The position numbers and the translations under genes were made by a program. From Bdellovibrio bacteriovorus (GTDB lineage Bacteria > Bdellovibrionota > Bdellovibrionia > Bdellovibrionales > Bdellovibrionaceae): 64,000 bases of DNA. Below, one piece after another: positions 43,617 to 51,060 of the stretch. Each line of letters starts with the position of its first letter. The stretch's first letter is position 1. The notes beneath the pieces are model-generated. The model saw only the letters and a program-made list of their open reading frames with translations. It was not told where the DNA came from and did no database searches. Where the stretch lies: assembly GCF_001592745.1 (NCBI RefSeq), contig NZ_LUKD01000001.1:118489-182488 (forward strand), written 5' to 3'.

Positions 43617-44597
43617 ATGAGACACTTCACTGTTATTTTGACAGTTTTCGTATTTCTTTTGTGCAGTTGCAAAGGCGATGGCACGGTGCCGGAGTTTGCT
43701 TCCGAACCGACAGAGCAATCAAAAGTTTCTGCTGCTCAAACTACTGCAACAACCAATGCCAATTGCACGGCGATCTTTCCCTTTTACTGGGAGATCGGTA
43801 ACGGCACATCCGTCTTGGCTTCCGGCTCTACAGGAAATTCCTCGGTCACACGAAGCACGACGATGCCTATCGCCTCTGCGACCAAGTGGATTTTTGGCGC
43901 TTATGTCGTTCAAAAGCTCAATGGCACTTTCGATGCCGCAACAGAGAAGTCTTTAAGAATGCTGGCAGGATACACTAATTTCGGAAATCTTTCCTGCATC
44001 GGAACAAATACGGTTCAACAATGCGCGAATGTCGGAACGAACTCTCAGTACACGGCGGCTAACGATAATAAATATTTTTATAACGGTGGCCATTTTCAGA
44101 AGTGGGCTGTGGACAACGGGATGGGCGCTTTGACTCGTGCGCAGCTTCGTACGGAATTTCAAAGTCTGCTAGGTTCTGATCTCGACATCACCTTTTCTTC
44201 TCCCCAAATGGCTGGTGGCATAAATACCAATGCGGCAAACTACGCACTCTTTCTGCAGAAGATCTTAAACAATCAACTTCTGATGAGAACCTACTTGGGA
44301 GCCAACTCCACCTGCACTCTTCCCTCTGTGTGCCCGACGGCGGTCTCAAGTCCCATCCCAGTGGCTTGGCACTATTCCTATGGGCATTGGGTGGAAGATG
44401 ACGACGCCGGTGACGGCAGCTTTAGCAGTGCCGGACTTTTCGGATTTTATCCTTGGGTCAATGCTTCCAAAACTTTGTACGGAATCATTTCTCGAAACGA
44501 AGTTCCTTCCGGTGGGAATGAAATCGGTTCCGGATGGGCCTCTTACCTCTGCGGTCGCGAGATTCGTAAAGCCTACGAATCTGGGGTCGCGCGCTGA
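43617..44597 (+). CDS. Beta-lactamase/DD-peptidase-fold lipoprotein
   Basis: 326 residues. The signal sequence ends in a lipoprotein-like LLCSCKGDG. The motif Ser87-Ala-Thr-Lys90 in PIASATKWIFGAYVVQKL matches the catalytic SxxK of serine beta-lactamases, DD-peptidases and related esterases, placed at the start of a helix as expected. Later motifs are divergent: YFYNGGHFQKW may hold the Tyr of motif 2, and YSYGHWVED may stand in for KTG. Extra Cys pairs suggest disulfides. It could be an esterase or a cell-wall peptidase; beta-lactam hydrolysis is not implied. Confidence 0.75.
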   Translation: MRHFTVILTVFVFLLCSCKGDGTVPEFASEPTEQSKVSAAQTTATTNANCTAIFPFYWEIGNGTSVLASGSTGNSSVTRSTTMPIASATKWIFGAYVVQKLNGTFDAATEKSLRMLAGYTNFGNLSCIGTNTVQQCANVGTNSQYTAANDNKYFYNGGHFQKWAVDNGMGALTRAQLRTEFQSLLGSDLDITFSSPQMAGGINTNAANYALFLQKILNNQLLMRTYLGANSTCTLPSVCPTAVSSPIPVAWHYSYGHWVEDDDAGDGSFSSAGLFGFYPWVNASKTLYGIISRNEVPSGGNEIGSGWASYLCGREIRKAYESGVAR

Positions 44598-45731
44598 TTA
44601 TTTTTGCAGTTTAAAATAAATTGCCGTTTGTGCTGTTTCGTTGATCACACGTTGCGAGATGGCTGGCACATTTGTGAAATATCCAAAGGCGCGAAGCTGA
44701 TTTGTTTTAATTGTGGTCTTTGTCGGATTCGTCAGATTCCAAGCACTTTGGAATTTCGATTCTTTAAAATCAGAGTTCCAATTAAATTGCGCAAAGTTCA
44801 CCTCACCCCATTGATGAACCATGTTCGCTAGGTGGCAACTCGCACAATCAATCGTGCCTGGGTTATGGCGTTCTGGATTTTCATATTCTAAAGCACGCCC
44901 TAAGACCTCACGGATTTGTGCTTCCGTGAATTTCTTTTTTGCGGTCCACGAATCAGCGGTCAGCTTTGAAAATTCAGGGTCGTGCTCTTCAGGAGCAGGC
45001 ATCATTCCGCCTGAAAAACTTTGGAACTGCGACGAGCTTTGAATCACGCCTTGTGTTTGACCACGGATGCGCGGAATCGCCATGGGTTTAGCTTGACCAT
45101 TGATAACATCAAAGCCAGAAAAAATCCAAAGCTGCTCTCCAGCCATCACATTCATTGCCGTCATACGGATTAAATTATTCTCGCCGCAGAAATTTAGAAT
45201 CAAAGAACGAAGATATTTCCAGTAAGCACCGTGAAGACCTTCTTTTTTCAAACGCGGATGGATTTGCAAAGCATCTTGGCTTGAGCCCGAAGAAAGTTTC
45301 TGCCAAGCCTGCCATACTTTCTTAAAGGATTCATCGTCAAATTCGTAAAAGCTGTGAATCGCGGCATCGCGAGTGTCAACAACACCCTCTTCATGAAACA
45401 CCGGCTGCCACACCAAGCGAATTTGACGTCGGCAGGGCAGAGGTCCCTCCCCTTCTGTAAAACAAGGATCAATGCGCACACCGACGACCTGCAAGGCTTG
45501 TTTCCAGATAATGTGATTGGGAACCTCAGGAACCAGTTGCACGATTTCTTGATACGTTTTTTTTGAAAGGAGAGCCCCTTGAGCACCTTTGTCTTGAGGC
45601 TTTAACATCAAGGACATTTCGCTTTCTTGAGGTAAAGGCAGAAGAACTGTCAGATCATTCAAACTCATGGCGATAGCTGATGACGAGGTGGAAATAAGAC
45701 CTAAAGAAAGAAACAGCGCAATGATTTTCAT
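44598..45731 (-). CDS. Secreted monohaem cytochrome-like hypothetical protein
   Basis: 377 residues with a signal peptide ending SAIAMS. One haem c site, Cys296-x2-Cys299-His300 (TIDCASCHLANM), lies in the C-terminal third; the upstream 270 residues form an alpha/beta region of unknown fold (LVWQPVFHEEGVVDTRDAAI, GEQLWIFSGFDVINGQ). Haem attachment implies a periplasmic or surface location. It converges on the beta-lactamase-fold gene with the two stop codons touching. No recognised family beyond the haem motif. Confidence 0.75.
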   Translation of the reverse strand: MKIIALFLSLGLISTSSSAIAMSLNDLTVLLPLPQESEMSLMLKPQDKGAQGALLSKKTYQEIVQLVPEVPNHIIWKQALQVVGVRIDPCFTEGEGPLPCRRQIRLVWQPVFHEEGVVDTRDAAIHSFYEFDDESFKKVWQAWQKLSSGSSQDALQIHPRLKKEGLHGAYWKYLRSLILNFCGENNLIRMTAMNVMAGEQLWIFSGFDVINGQAKPMAIPRIRGQTQGVIQSSSQFQSFSGGMMPAPEEHDPEFSKLTADSWTAKKKFTEAQIREVLGRALEYENPERHNPGTIDCASCHLANMVHQWGEVNFAQFNWNSDFKESKFQSAWNLTNPTKTTIKTNQLRAFGYFTNVPAISQRVINETAQTAIYFKLQK

Positions 45732-45833
45732 GGGGCTCTTTTTTCAGAACATCGCTTGGATTTCAACCTTTAAGCGGCAAATGAAAATCTAATGAGTCTT
45801 TGTTCCGTGAGCCTCTTTCGCCGCACGCAGACA

Positions 45834-45856
45834 AAGGGGCCCTGAGCCCCTTAAAT
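45834..45856 (-). terminator. Possible terminator of the SnoaL-like gene
   Basis: AAGGGGC/GCCCCTT with a five-base loop lies eight bases past the stop of the SnoaL-like gene. The T run after it on the minus strand is short (TTTG), so termination efficiency is doubtful. Confidence 0.4.
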
Positions 45857-45859
45857 CGT

Positions 45860-46270
45860 TTACATCGTATAGAAGAATTCTTCCTTTACGATTTTGCCGT
45901 TAGAGACAGTGTACAGGGCGACCTCTTCCATTTGCCAGCGCTTGCCTGACTTTCTCTCTGATACATCCAATTTATAGTGAACCGCAAAGCGATCGCCGTG
46001 AGGATAGGGTCCCGAGACATCCATGGAATGAACCTCCATTTGCTCGTCCCATTCCATATTTTTTTTGCGAATTGCTTCGATCCCGCGCATCTGCGCTGGC
46101 ATGCCGGGCATGGACGCCGCTTCTTTACTTTCGATGTTTTCAGAATAAAGCCAGTCGATAGCTTTCATGTTGTCGCCGCGCTTACAAAGCTCGACAAGTT
46201 TTTTTCCCACTTCCATGGTTTCTTTTGACGGCTGTTGAGAGGGTTGCGATTGTTGAGATGAAGTCTCCAT
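45860..46270 (-). CDS. SnoaL/NTF2-like protein
   Basis: 136 residues, soluble, no signal. After a Ser/Gln/Pro-rich N-terminus (METSSQQSQPSQQPSKE) the sequence follows the SnoaL_2/NTF2-like plan: helix with KKLVELCKRGDNMKAIDWLY, then strands in GDRFAVHYKLDVSERKSG and WQMEEVALYTVSNGKIVKEE. Such cone-shaped domains bind or convert small hydrophobic ligands; the reaction is unknown. Its ribosome site (AAGGAG, six bases from the ATG) can be paired into a hairpin with the region immediately upstream, suggesting translation is conditionally blocked. Confidence 0.8.
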   Translation of the reverse strand: METSSQQSQPSQQPSKETMEVGKKLVELCKRGDNMKAIDWLYSENIESKEAASMPGMPAQMRGIEAIRKKNMEWDEQMEVHSMDVSGPYPHGDRFAVHYKLDVSERKSGKRWQMEEVALYTVSNGKIVKEEFFYTM

Positions 46271-46276
46271 CCAGAT

Positions 46277-46317
46277 CTCCTTTTTTTCTTAGCACGATCA
46301 TGCTTGGAAAAAAGGAG
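46277..46317 (-). promoter_or_regulatory. Hairpin that buries the ribosome site of the SnoaL-like gene
   Basis: In the minus-strand RNA, CUCCUUUUUUC (46317-46307) pairs with GAAAAAAAGGAG (46288-46277) with one bulged A. An inner AGCA/UGCU stem closes a six-base loop. The 3' arm contains the AAGGAG ribosome site of the gene starting at 46270. No T run follows, so this is not a terminator. It resembles an RNA thermometer or a protein/ligand-controlled translational switch. Confidence 0.6.
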
Positions 46318-46334
46318 TCTGAGGATATGTAACT

Positions 46335-47216
46335 CTACAGAGAAATTTCAGGATCGTTTTCCGCGGACTTATCCAAATCATCGAAGAAGGAAAGATTTCT
46401 TTCTTCGATGATCTTTCTGGCCTCGCGCGACTGAGAGCCCTTTGTAGAAACCAGTTTGTTTTTGAAAGGATCGATCTTACTGATATTGAAATCACGGACG
46501 CGCTCTTCTGCCACCTTACAGTATTCTTGCGCGATGTCGATTCCGATGTACTGTCGTCCCAGTTTTTTCGCAGCCACTGCTGTCGTCCCCGAGCCGATAA
46601 AAGGATCAAGAATGGTTTTGGCTTCCGTGGAAGAAATAATTCTTTCCGCGAGAGCTAATGGAAATGGCGACGGATGATCGTTGTTCATTTCTTGAGAGAA
46701 ACTCCAGACATCGCCACAGGCATTGGCTTGAGGTGAAAGCTTAAATTCGGGTTTAGCGATCAAATAAATCACTTCGTAGGTGGGAAGAAAATAACCGGGA
46801 TTAAAATTAATACCACCCGCTCTTTGCCAAATGATAATTTGCCTTACTGGAAACCCACTAACGATATCCTGTCTGTCCTGTAGCACCCCATTTTGCACAC
46901 GCCACTTATGAATGTAGAAAAGGGCCCCGTCAGATTTCAACGTGCGCAAGGTCTCAGCGATCACGGCTCTTTGCCATCTAACGTAGTCCGTGTGAGGCAT
47001 ATTGTCGTCATGATTGGGATAACCCTTTAACAACGCGGCCTTGGACCACTTTCCCCCACGACCGTCTTTAAGACCGTTCCCAGAAGAGTTTTTTAAATTG
47101 TAAGGAGGAGACGTCACGGCAAGATCAATCGAACAATCCGGGATTTTCTGAAGTGTTTCTAAAGCATCCCCACAAATAATCTGATCTAAAAATGAAGCCA
47201 AGTGATTAGCATCCAT
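46335..47216 (-). CDS. Beta-class DNA methyltransferase (orphan)
   Basis: 293 residues. Catalytic motif IV, TSPPYN, comes first (residues 35-40) and the SAM-binding motif I, DPFIGSGTTAVAAKKLG, comes late (about 203), the permuted order of beta-class amino-methyltransferases. The enzyme modifies adenine N6 or cytosine N4; SPPY favours cytosine N4 but does not decide it. The middle part (KWRVQNGVLQDRQDIVSGF) includes the target-recognition region. No restriction enzyme is adjacent, so it may be a regulatory orphan. The ATG has AGGAGG seven bases upstream. Confidence 0.92.
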   Translation of the reverse strand: MDANHLASFLDQIICGDALETLQKIPDCSIDLAVTSPPYNLKNSSGNGLKDGRGGKWSKAALLKGYPNHDDNMPHTDYVRWQRAVIAETLRTLKSDGALFYIHKWRVQNGVLQDRQDIVSGFPVRQIIIWQRAGGINFNPGYFLPTYEVIYLIAKPEFKLSPQANACGDVWSFSQEMNNDHPSPFPLALAERIISSTEAKTILDPFIGSGTTAVAAKKLGRQYIGIDIAQEYCKVAEERVRDFNISKIDPFKNKLVSTKGSQSREARKIIEERNLSFFDDLDKSAENDPEISL

Positions 47217-47256
47217 CGCATCCCCTCCTGCAACGTCTTAAGGGCTTTTTAAAATT

Positions 47257-47457
47257 ATGCCGATAGAAATTACGCAAGAGGACTATTTTGAGTTTCACCT
47301 CGACCATTTCATTCTGAAACTTTACGGACCTGTCGGCAAACCGTCACTTACCGGGGCCTCGGCACTTGAGGCTGTCGAAATTCCAACACCTTCACCGTCA
47401 AAACCACTTAAATCTCTCAAGAGACTTTCACCTTTTGGCAACGTCATTGCTATCTAA
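47257..47457 (+). CDS. Possible small hypothetical protein
   Basis: 66 codons divergent from the methyltransferase. The N-terminal half (QEDYFEFHLDHFILKLYGP) looks protein-like, but the C-terminal half is Ser/Pro/Lys-rich and low in complexity. No good ribosome site precedes the ATG (AAGGG is 14 bases away). There is no recognised domain and no signal peptide. It could be a short cytoplasmic protein or a chance frame. Confidence 0.35.
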   Translation: MPIEITQEDYFEFHLDHFILKLYGPVGKPSLTGASALEAVEIPTPSPSKPLKSLKRLSPFGNVIAI

Positions 47458-47496
47458 TTTTACAAACTCATGGACCCAAAGAAAAAGGAGGCCCTT

Positions 47497-47850
47497 ATGA
47501 AAAAACAAATTCTTTCCTACGCTTTGCTCGCTGCAGTGGCTTTGATGGCAAGTCCCGTTTTAGCGGACACGAATGATTGCACAGATCCAGAAATCGCCGC
47601 AGGAACTTGTGTAAAGCATTTAAGTGCGTATGGAGATGCCGATAACAATGTATATCCCCCACAAAATCAGTATGCGGTGTTTAAAGTCGTCGACGGAAAC
47701 TGCCAAGGACAGATTGAGATATTAACGCCCCAAAATGACAGCGTGTTAATGTTCGATGCTGTGGGTTTGACAGAGAATGGAGTTTACTCAATCATAAATC
47801 ATGGCGAATCGGCTTGCTCTCTACAGATTCGCTATCAAAACCAACCCTAA
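47497..47850 (+). CDS. Small secreted hypothetical protein
   Basis: 117 residues from the ATG five bases after AAGGAGG; an upstream ATG at 47470 lies before the ribosome site. A signal peptide ends SPVLADT. The mature part has four Cys (NDCTDPEIAAGTCVKHL, GNCQGQIE, ACSLQIRY) and a beta-rich composition. It may be a small disulfide-stabilised periplasmic protein. The SRPBCC gene starts 10 bases after its stop, so they may share a transcript. Confidence 0.75.
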   Translation: MKKQILSYALLAAVALMASPVLADTNDCTDPEIAAGTCVKHLSAYGDADNNVYPPQNQYAVFKVVDGNCQGQIEILTPQNDSVLMFDAVGLTENGVYSIINHGESACSLQIRYQNQP

Positions 47851-47860
47851 GGAGCCTGCT

Positions 47861-48319
47861 ATGGTCGCCCCAAAGTTTGAAACTTGGATCATTATCCAAA
47901 AGCCCGTCGCTGAAGTTTTTGATGCTGTTTACAATCCGACGAAACTCAGCGGCTATTTCATCACTGCGGGAGCGACAGGGCCTTTGGAAGAAGGAAGTAC
48001 GGTGCAGTGGGAGTTCGCAGATTTTCCTGGCGCATTCCCCGTGCGCACTAAAAATGTTTTGAAAGATAAGCTGATTGTTTTTGAATGGGGTTCTGCAGAA
48101 GGTGGAAAAGACAACCGCGTTGAATTTGTCTTTGAGCCTTTAAATGCCAAAGAAACTAAAGTCACCGTCACTGAACTCGGATGGAGTGAATCCCCCGAAG
48201 GCATGAAAGCGGCATTTGGAAATTGCATGGGCTGGTCGCAGATGATTTGCGCGATGAAAGCCTATCTTGAATACGGCATCAACCTTCGCAAAGGTGCTTA
48301 CAAAGCGATTTCGCCTTAG
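47861..48319 (+). CDS. SRPBCC/AHSA1-like domain protein
   Basis: 152 residues from the ATG with AAGGAG six bases upstream. The START/Bet v1-like helix-grip fold is visible: ETWIIIQKPVAEVFDAVYNP, SGYFITAGATGPLEEGSTVQ, then RVEFVFEPLNAKETKVTVTE and a long C-terminal helix from GMKAAFGNCMGW. AHSA1-type proteins bind hydrophobic ligands or act as cochaperones. It is cytoplasmic. The partner is unknown. Confidence 0.88.
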   Translation: MVAPKFETWIIIQKPVAEVFDAVYNPTKLSGYFITAGATGPLEEGSTVQWEFADFPGAFPVRTKNVLKDKLIVFEWGSAEGGKDNRVEFVFEPLNAKETKVTVTELGWSESPEGMKAAFGNCMGWSQMICAMKAYLEYGINLRKGAYKAISP

Positions 48320-48356
48320 GTTTCAAAAAAATGCAGGGTTTTAGAAAGGATTCAGT

Positions 48357-48806
48357 ATGAAGTTGTTAATAACTTTCGCACTCACGTTTCTTATCTCTGC
48401 GTCTTCTTACGCCACTATTTGGAAGTGTCAAATTCGGCTTCCCAATGGGCAAGCCTCCATTGATGAATTGCGTATTTCATTTAATAATAAGCTTGAAGAA
48501 ATCGGCGTGTATCGTCCCGACCCGTTTGGATTTGGACGCTATAAAGTCGAAACCCTTTTTGCGGATTTTTCGAGAAACCGCGCAGGCTTTCAAGTCAGCC
48601 AATGCGAACACGACATTGCCAGTGTGTATCCGGAAAGCCAGCAGATTTTTGTACAGTCTGCTTGCAAGTCGCAAGAGGGCTACAGTGTTTTCGTCGATGC
48701 TGACTTTGGAATGAAAGAGGCAGGCTCAGTCATCACACAAGTGCAAACGCCTACGGCCACCACGGCTCGAGTCTTCCGCGTCGACGCTTGCTCCGTGGAT
48801 TATTAG
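48357..48806 (+). CDS. Secreted hypothetical protein
   Basis: 149 residues with a signal peptide ending ASSYATI. The mature protein is beta-rich with four Cys (IWKCQIRLPNGQ, VSQCEHDIAS, QSACKSQEG, DACSVDY). No family is recognised. A weak ribosome site (AAAGGA) precedes the ATG. The last codons are four bases from the stop of the small minus-strand gene that follows. Confidence 0.72.
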   Translation: MKLLITFALTFLISASSYATIWKCQIRLPNGQASIDELRISFNNKLEEIGVYRPDPFGFGRYKVETLFADFSRNRAGFQVSQCEHDIASVYPESQQIFVQSACKSQEGYSVFVDADFGMKEAGSVITQVQTPTATTARVFRVDACSVDY

Positions 48807-48809
48807 AAA

Positions 48810-49004
48810 TCAATCCTCACGAACTTGAGGTCTCAGGTCTTCAACGCGCACATTGTTTTTGCGAGGCGCACGTTTTATTTTTTTAGGTTCTTCAGATTCG
48901 TAGAAATCGCCGCGAAGGTTTCGCATTGGCATCTGATCGAGTTCTTTAATTATTTCATAGAGTTTTACAACACGGTCTTTGAGGGCCGCAAGACTTCGCA
49001 TCAT
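48810..49004 (-). CDS. Small charged hypothetical protein
   Basis: 64 residues, cytoplasmic, starting at tandem ATGs with GGAG seven bases upstream. The N-terminal half is an amphipathic helix (LAALKDRVVKLYEIIKELDQ) and the C-terminal half is basic and extended (PKKIKRAPRKNNVRVEDLRP). It could bind nucleic acid or a protein partner. No family is recognised. Confidence 0.5.
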   Translation of the reverse strand: MMRSLAALKDRVVKLYEIIKELDQMPMRNLRGDFYESEEPKKIKRAPRKNNVRVEDLRPQVRED

Positions 49005-49142
49005 TCTTCATCTCCACAGATTTAGGATTGATGCCCAGTTTACGAAAAGAAGCCTGTAATGTTGGAACTTTGAAGAAGAGCTGAACTTTTCCTAGACCAA
49101 GGGGAATCTTCATGACCGCAGTTCAGAGGTCCCCTCAGGTAA

Positions 49143-49751
49143 TTACTCTAAAATCGGATGCTGGCCGTGCACTTTCTCTTTCGGTAGCGCATTAAAATGC
49201 CACCACTCGTGTTCTAAAACTTTAAAGCCTTGAGTCTCTAGAAGCTCACGCAAAAGTCGTCGGTTTTTCAGTTGTTCTTGGCTCAGCTCTCCTGAAGCCA
49301 GAAATTTTTCTTCCAGCTTGGGTTGCGCGAGGTCCCTGAAATCATCAAAGCCCGTTCCCATATCCAGTTGCTGGCCATCCTTGGTTTGCAACGTCAGATC
49401 CATTGCCATTCCAAAATTATGTAAGGACCCGGGGTAAGGAGCCGCCACATAGTTTTGAAAAGGCGTCCCTTCAAGATGACTGTAAAAGAGCGCTTGAATG
49501 CTGCGTGGACGAAGCGTGTCCCAAATAAGAAACTGCAGACTCGGATGATTCTTGCGAAGCACCTCACAGGCCTTCATGAACATGTCGTAGGCCAACGGTG
49601 AAACAAAACAACGAGCGAAATTTTCATAAACATTTTTGTTCATGAAATTATCGTTCGTCGCGTACTTCATATCCAACGCGACTTCGGCAGAAGGTTTGAT
49701 TTCGCGAAAGTTTTGTTCGATCCATTGAATTTGGCGGGTGAAAGATGTCAT
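49143..49751 (-). CDS. D-Ala-D-Ala dipeptidase (VanX/DdpX family)
   Basis: 202 residues. The zinc ligands of VanX-type enzymes are present: His111 and Asp118 in GSLHNFGMAMDL, and His185 with catalytic Glu182 in LEHEWWHF. Arg81 in WDTLRPRS matches the conserved substrate arginine. The enzyme splits D-alanyl-D-alanine. There is no signal peptide, so it acts in the cytoplasm, as does DdpX. In a bacterium that dismantles prey peptidoglycan the likely role is to recycle released D-Ala-D-Ala, not vancomycin resistance; no vanHA genes are near. Confidence 0.92.
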   Translation of the reverse strand: MTSFTRQIQWIEQNFREIKPSAEVALDMKYATNDNFMNKNVYENFARCFVSPLAYDMFMKACEVLRKNHPSLQFLIWDTLRPRSIQALFYSHLEGTPFQNYVAAPYPGSLHNFGMAMDLTLQTKDGQQLDMGTGFDDFRDLAQPKLEEKFLASGELSQEQLKNRRLLRELLETQGFKVLEHEWWHFNALPKEKVHGQHPILE

Positions 49752-49830
49752 CGCTTAAGGCTAAAAAGCTTTCGCCTCACAGTCAAATGGACGCTCGTGA
49801 CACAGGGTCTCGTAGTGCTTGTAAAGACGT

Positions 49831-50211
49831 CTATGACTTTAAACGCACCGCTTTTGCTAAAAGAAATACAACGGCGCAAGAGACAAAGGCCGCGGCCCCC
49901 AACCCTCCGCCAACATCTTTGACCATCGGAACTAGAAATGAATAAATCAATGCAAAGATCACGCTGGAAATCAAAACTCTTTTTTTACCCATTCTAGATT
50001 TATCTGTCATACCCACAAAGGTCGCCCCGAAGAAGGCGGCCTGTAGTGTCGTTACAAAGGTCTGCGGCCATAGACTGACTATCAAGGCAAAAAGCAAAGT
50101 GGGACCGCTCGATGCTCGCACTGTAGAGATCCGCTTTTCATGAATAAGATAAAAGGTTGTTTGCGCACCCAAAATAGAAACCAAGATCACAGTTAAAAGA
50201 ATCACAACCAA
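49831..50211 (-). CDS. Small membrane protein, paralogue of its upstream neighbour
   Basis: 126 residues with four hydrophobic segments. It aligns along its length with the protein encoded just upstream: FYLIHEKRISTVRASSGPTL against FYLQSHFKWTPVVAASLTGL, AAFFGATFVGM against LVYTGAFVAM, and GGGLGAAAFVSC against GGRLGFIAFVSS. The gene starts 10 bases before the upstream gene ends, so the two are translated together and probably form a heterodimer or larger complex. No family is recognised; transport or a structural role is possible. Confidence 0.72.
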   Translation of the reverse strand: MVVILLTVILVSILGAQTTFYLIHEKRISTVRASSGPTLLFALIVSLWPQTFVTTLQAAFFGATFVGMTDKSRMGKKRVLISSVIFALIYSFLVPMVKDVGGGLGAAAFVSCAVVFLLAKAVRLKS

Positions 50212-50588
50212 TACCTCAGTGCGATTCCCAACAAAGAAGACACAAAAGCTATGAAGCCCAGACGACCGCCCAAACCTTTAAAACGAGCCCCCAAGCAAAA
50301 GTAAATTGTACTGCCGACAACCGACACCAATAAAATCTGCCACAACCCTGCATCGACAACTCGAGAACCCATGGCAACAAAGGCTCCCGTATAGACCAGG
50401 GCGTGAATGTGGGCACCCTCTATGCGTTTAGTATCAGGGATAAAAGTACCCAAAAGACCCGTTAAAGAAGCCGCAACGACAGGCGTCCATTTAAAATGCG
50501 ATTGCAGATAAAAACAGAAAAAACAGCCGCCAAAGAAAGTGAGAAATTTCAGAAGCCAAAGTTCGAAGTTTCGCAAGGTCGCAGTCAT
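50202..50588 (-). CDS. Small membrane protein, first of a paralogous pair
   Basis: 128 residues, four hydrophobic segments, with AAGGA seven bases before the ATG. It carries an N-terminal extension (RNFELWLLKFLTFFGGCFFC) and then the shared core described for the downstream paralogue, ending GLGGRLGFIAFVSSLLGIAL. The overlap of 10 bases and the sequence similarity point to a tandem duplication kept as an obligate pair. The function is unknown. Confidence 0.72.
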   Translation of the reverse strand: MTATLRNFELWLLKFLTFFGGCFFCFYLQSHFKWTPVVAASLTGLLGTFIPDTKRIEGAHIHALVYTGAFVAMGSRVVDAGLWQILLVSVVGSTIYFCLGARFKGLGGRLGFIAFVSSLLGIALRYWL

Positions 50589-50711
50589 GAAGGTCCTTAA
50601 GAATCATCATCTTTGGACAAGGCGGACAAAACAGCAAGTTTTTTTTGATTCTTATCCTTTTAGAAACAGGGAAGATTTTCTAAGCCTCCATTGCAAGCTG
50701 GCTTCAGATTC

Positions 50712-50738
50712 TAAAAGTCGCTATACCAGTGCCAACAA
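50712..50738 (+). promoter_or_regulatory. Weak sigma-28-like element
   Basis: TAAA (50712-50715) and GCCAACAA (50731-50738) are separated by 15 bases; the second block matches six of eight bases of GCCGATAA. It lies 14 bases before the ATG at 50753, but the expected start would fall inside the AAAGGAG ribosome site, which weakens the case. Confidence 0.25.
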
Positions 50739-50752
50739 ATAAAGGAGCCGTC

Positions 50753-51028
50753 ATGAAATGGATCATCGCTAGCACCCTGCTACTTTCTCCCCTTTTTTCG
50801 TTCGCGCAAAACAAATGCGAAGCTGAAGCCGTTGGTTATGCCCGTGAATATATGGATGAAAACTACGGTAGCAATTCCTCACCATCTAATATCTATGGTT
50901 CAGGAGTTGTAGATGCTAAAGGCGTTATTTCCTACGGCATCGAGTTCGTCTTGGCTGGCGGAGAAAGTATTGTCGTGGTTCCAATGATGTTCTCGGATTG
51001 CGATTTGTTAGATATTCAAGGTTACTAA
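50753..51028 (+). CDS. Small secreted hypothetical protein
   Basis: 91 residues from the ATG with AAAGGAG upstream; the longer frame from 50729 lies before that site. A signal peptide ends LFSFAQNK. The mature part has two Cys (NKCEAEAVGYAREY and SDCDLLDIQGY) and an acidic pI. No family is recognised. A strong terminator follows directly. Confidence 0.72.
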   Translation: MKWIIASTLLLSPLFSFAQNKCEAEAVGYAREYMDENYGSNSSPSNIYGSGVVDAKGVISYGIEFVLAGGESIVVVPMMFSDCDLLDIQGY

Positions 51029-51030
51029 AA

Positions 51031-51060
51031 AAAAAAGCCCGGAGGACCCGGGCTTTTTTT
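51031..51060 (+). terminator. Bidirectional Rho-independent terminator
   Basis: GCCCGG (51037-51042) pairs with CCGGGC (51048-51053) around a five-base loop, with a run of A's before and T's after, so it can stop transcription from both sides. The converging gene ends at 51059. Confidence 0.9.

Noticed and set aside
43538..43684. N-terminal extension of the Cys-rich membrane protein to 43684
   Set aside because: The extra 49 codons have no membrane or domain character and would cover the promoter and start of the beta-lactamase-fold gene on the other strand; the ATG at 43537 directly precedes a membrane helix.
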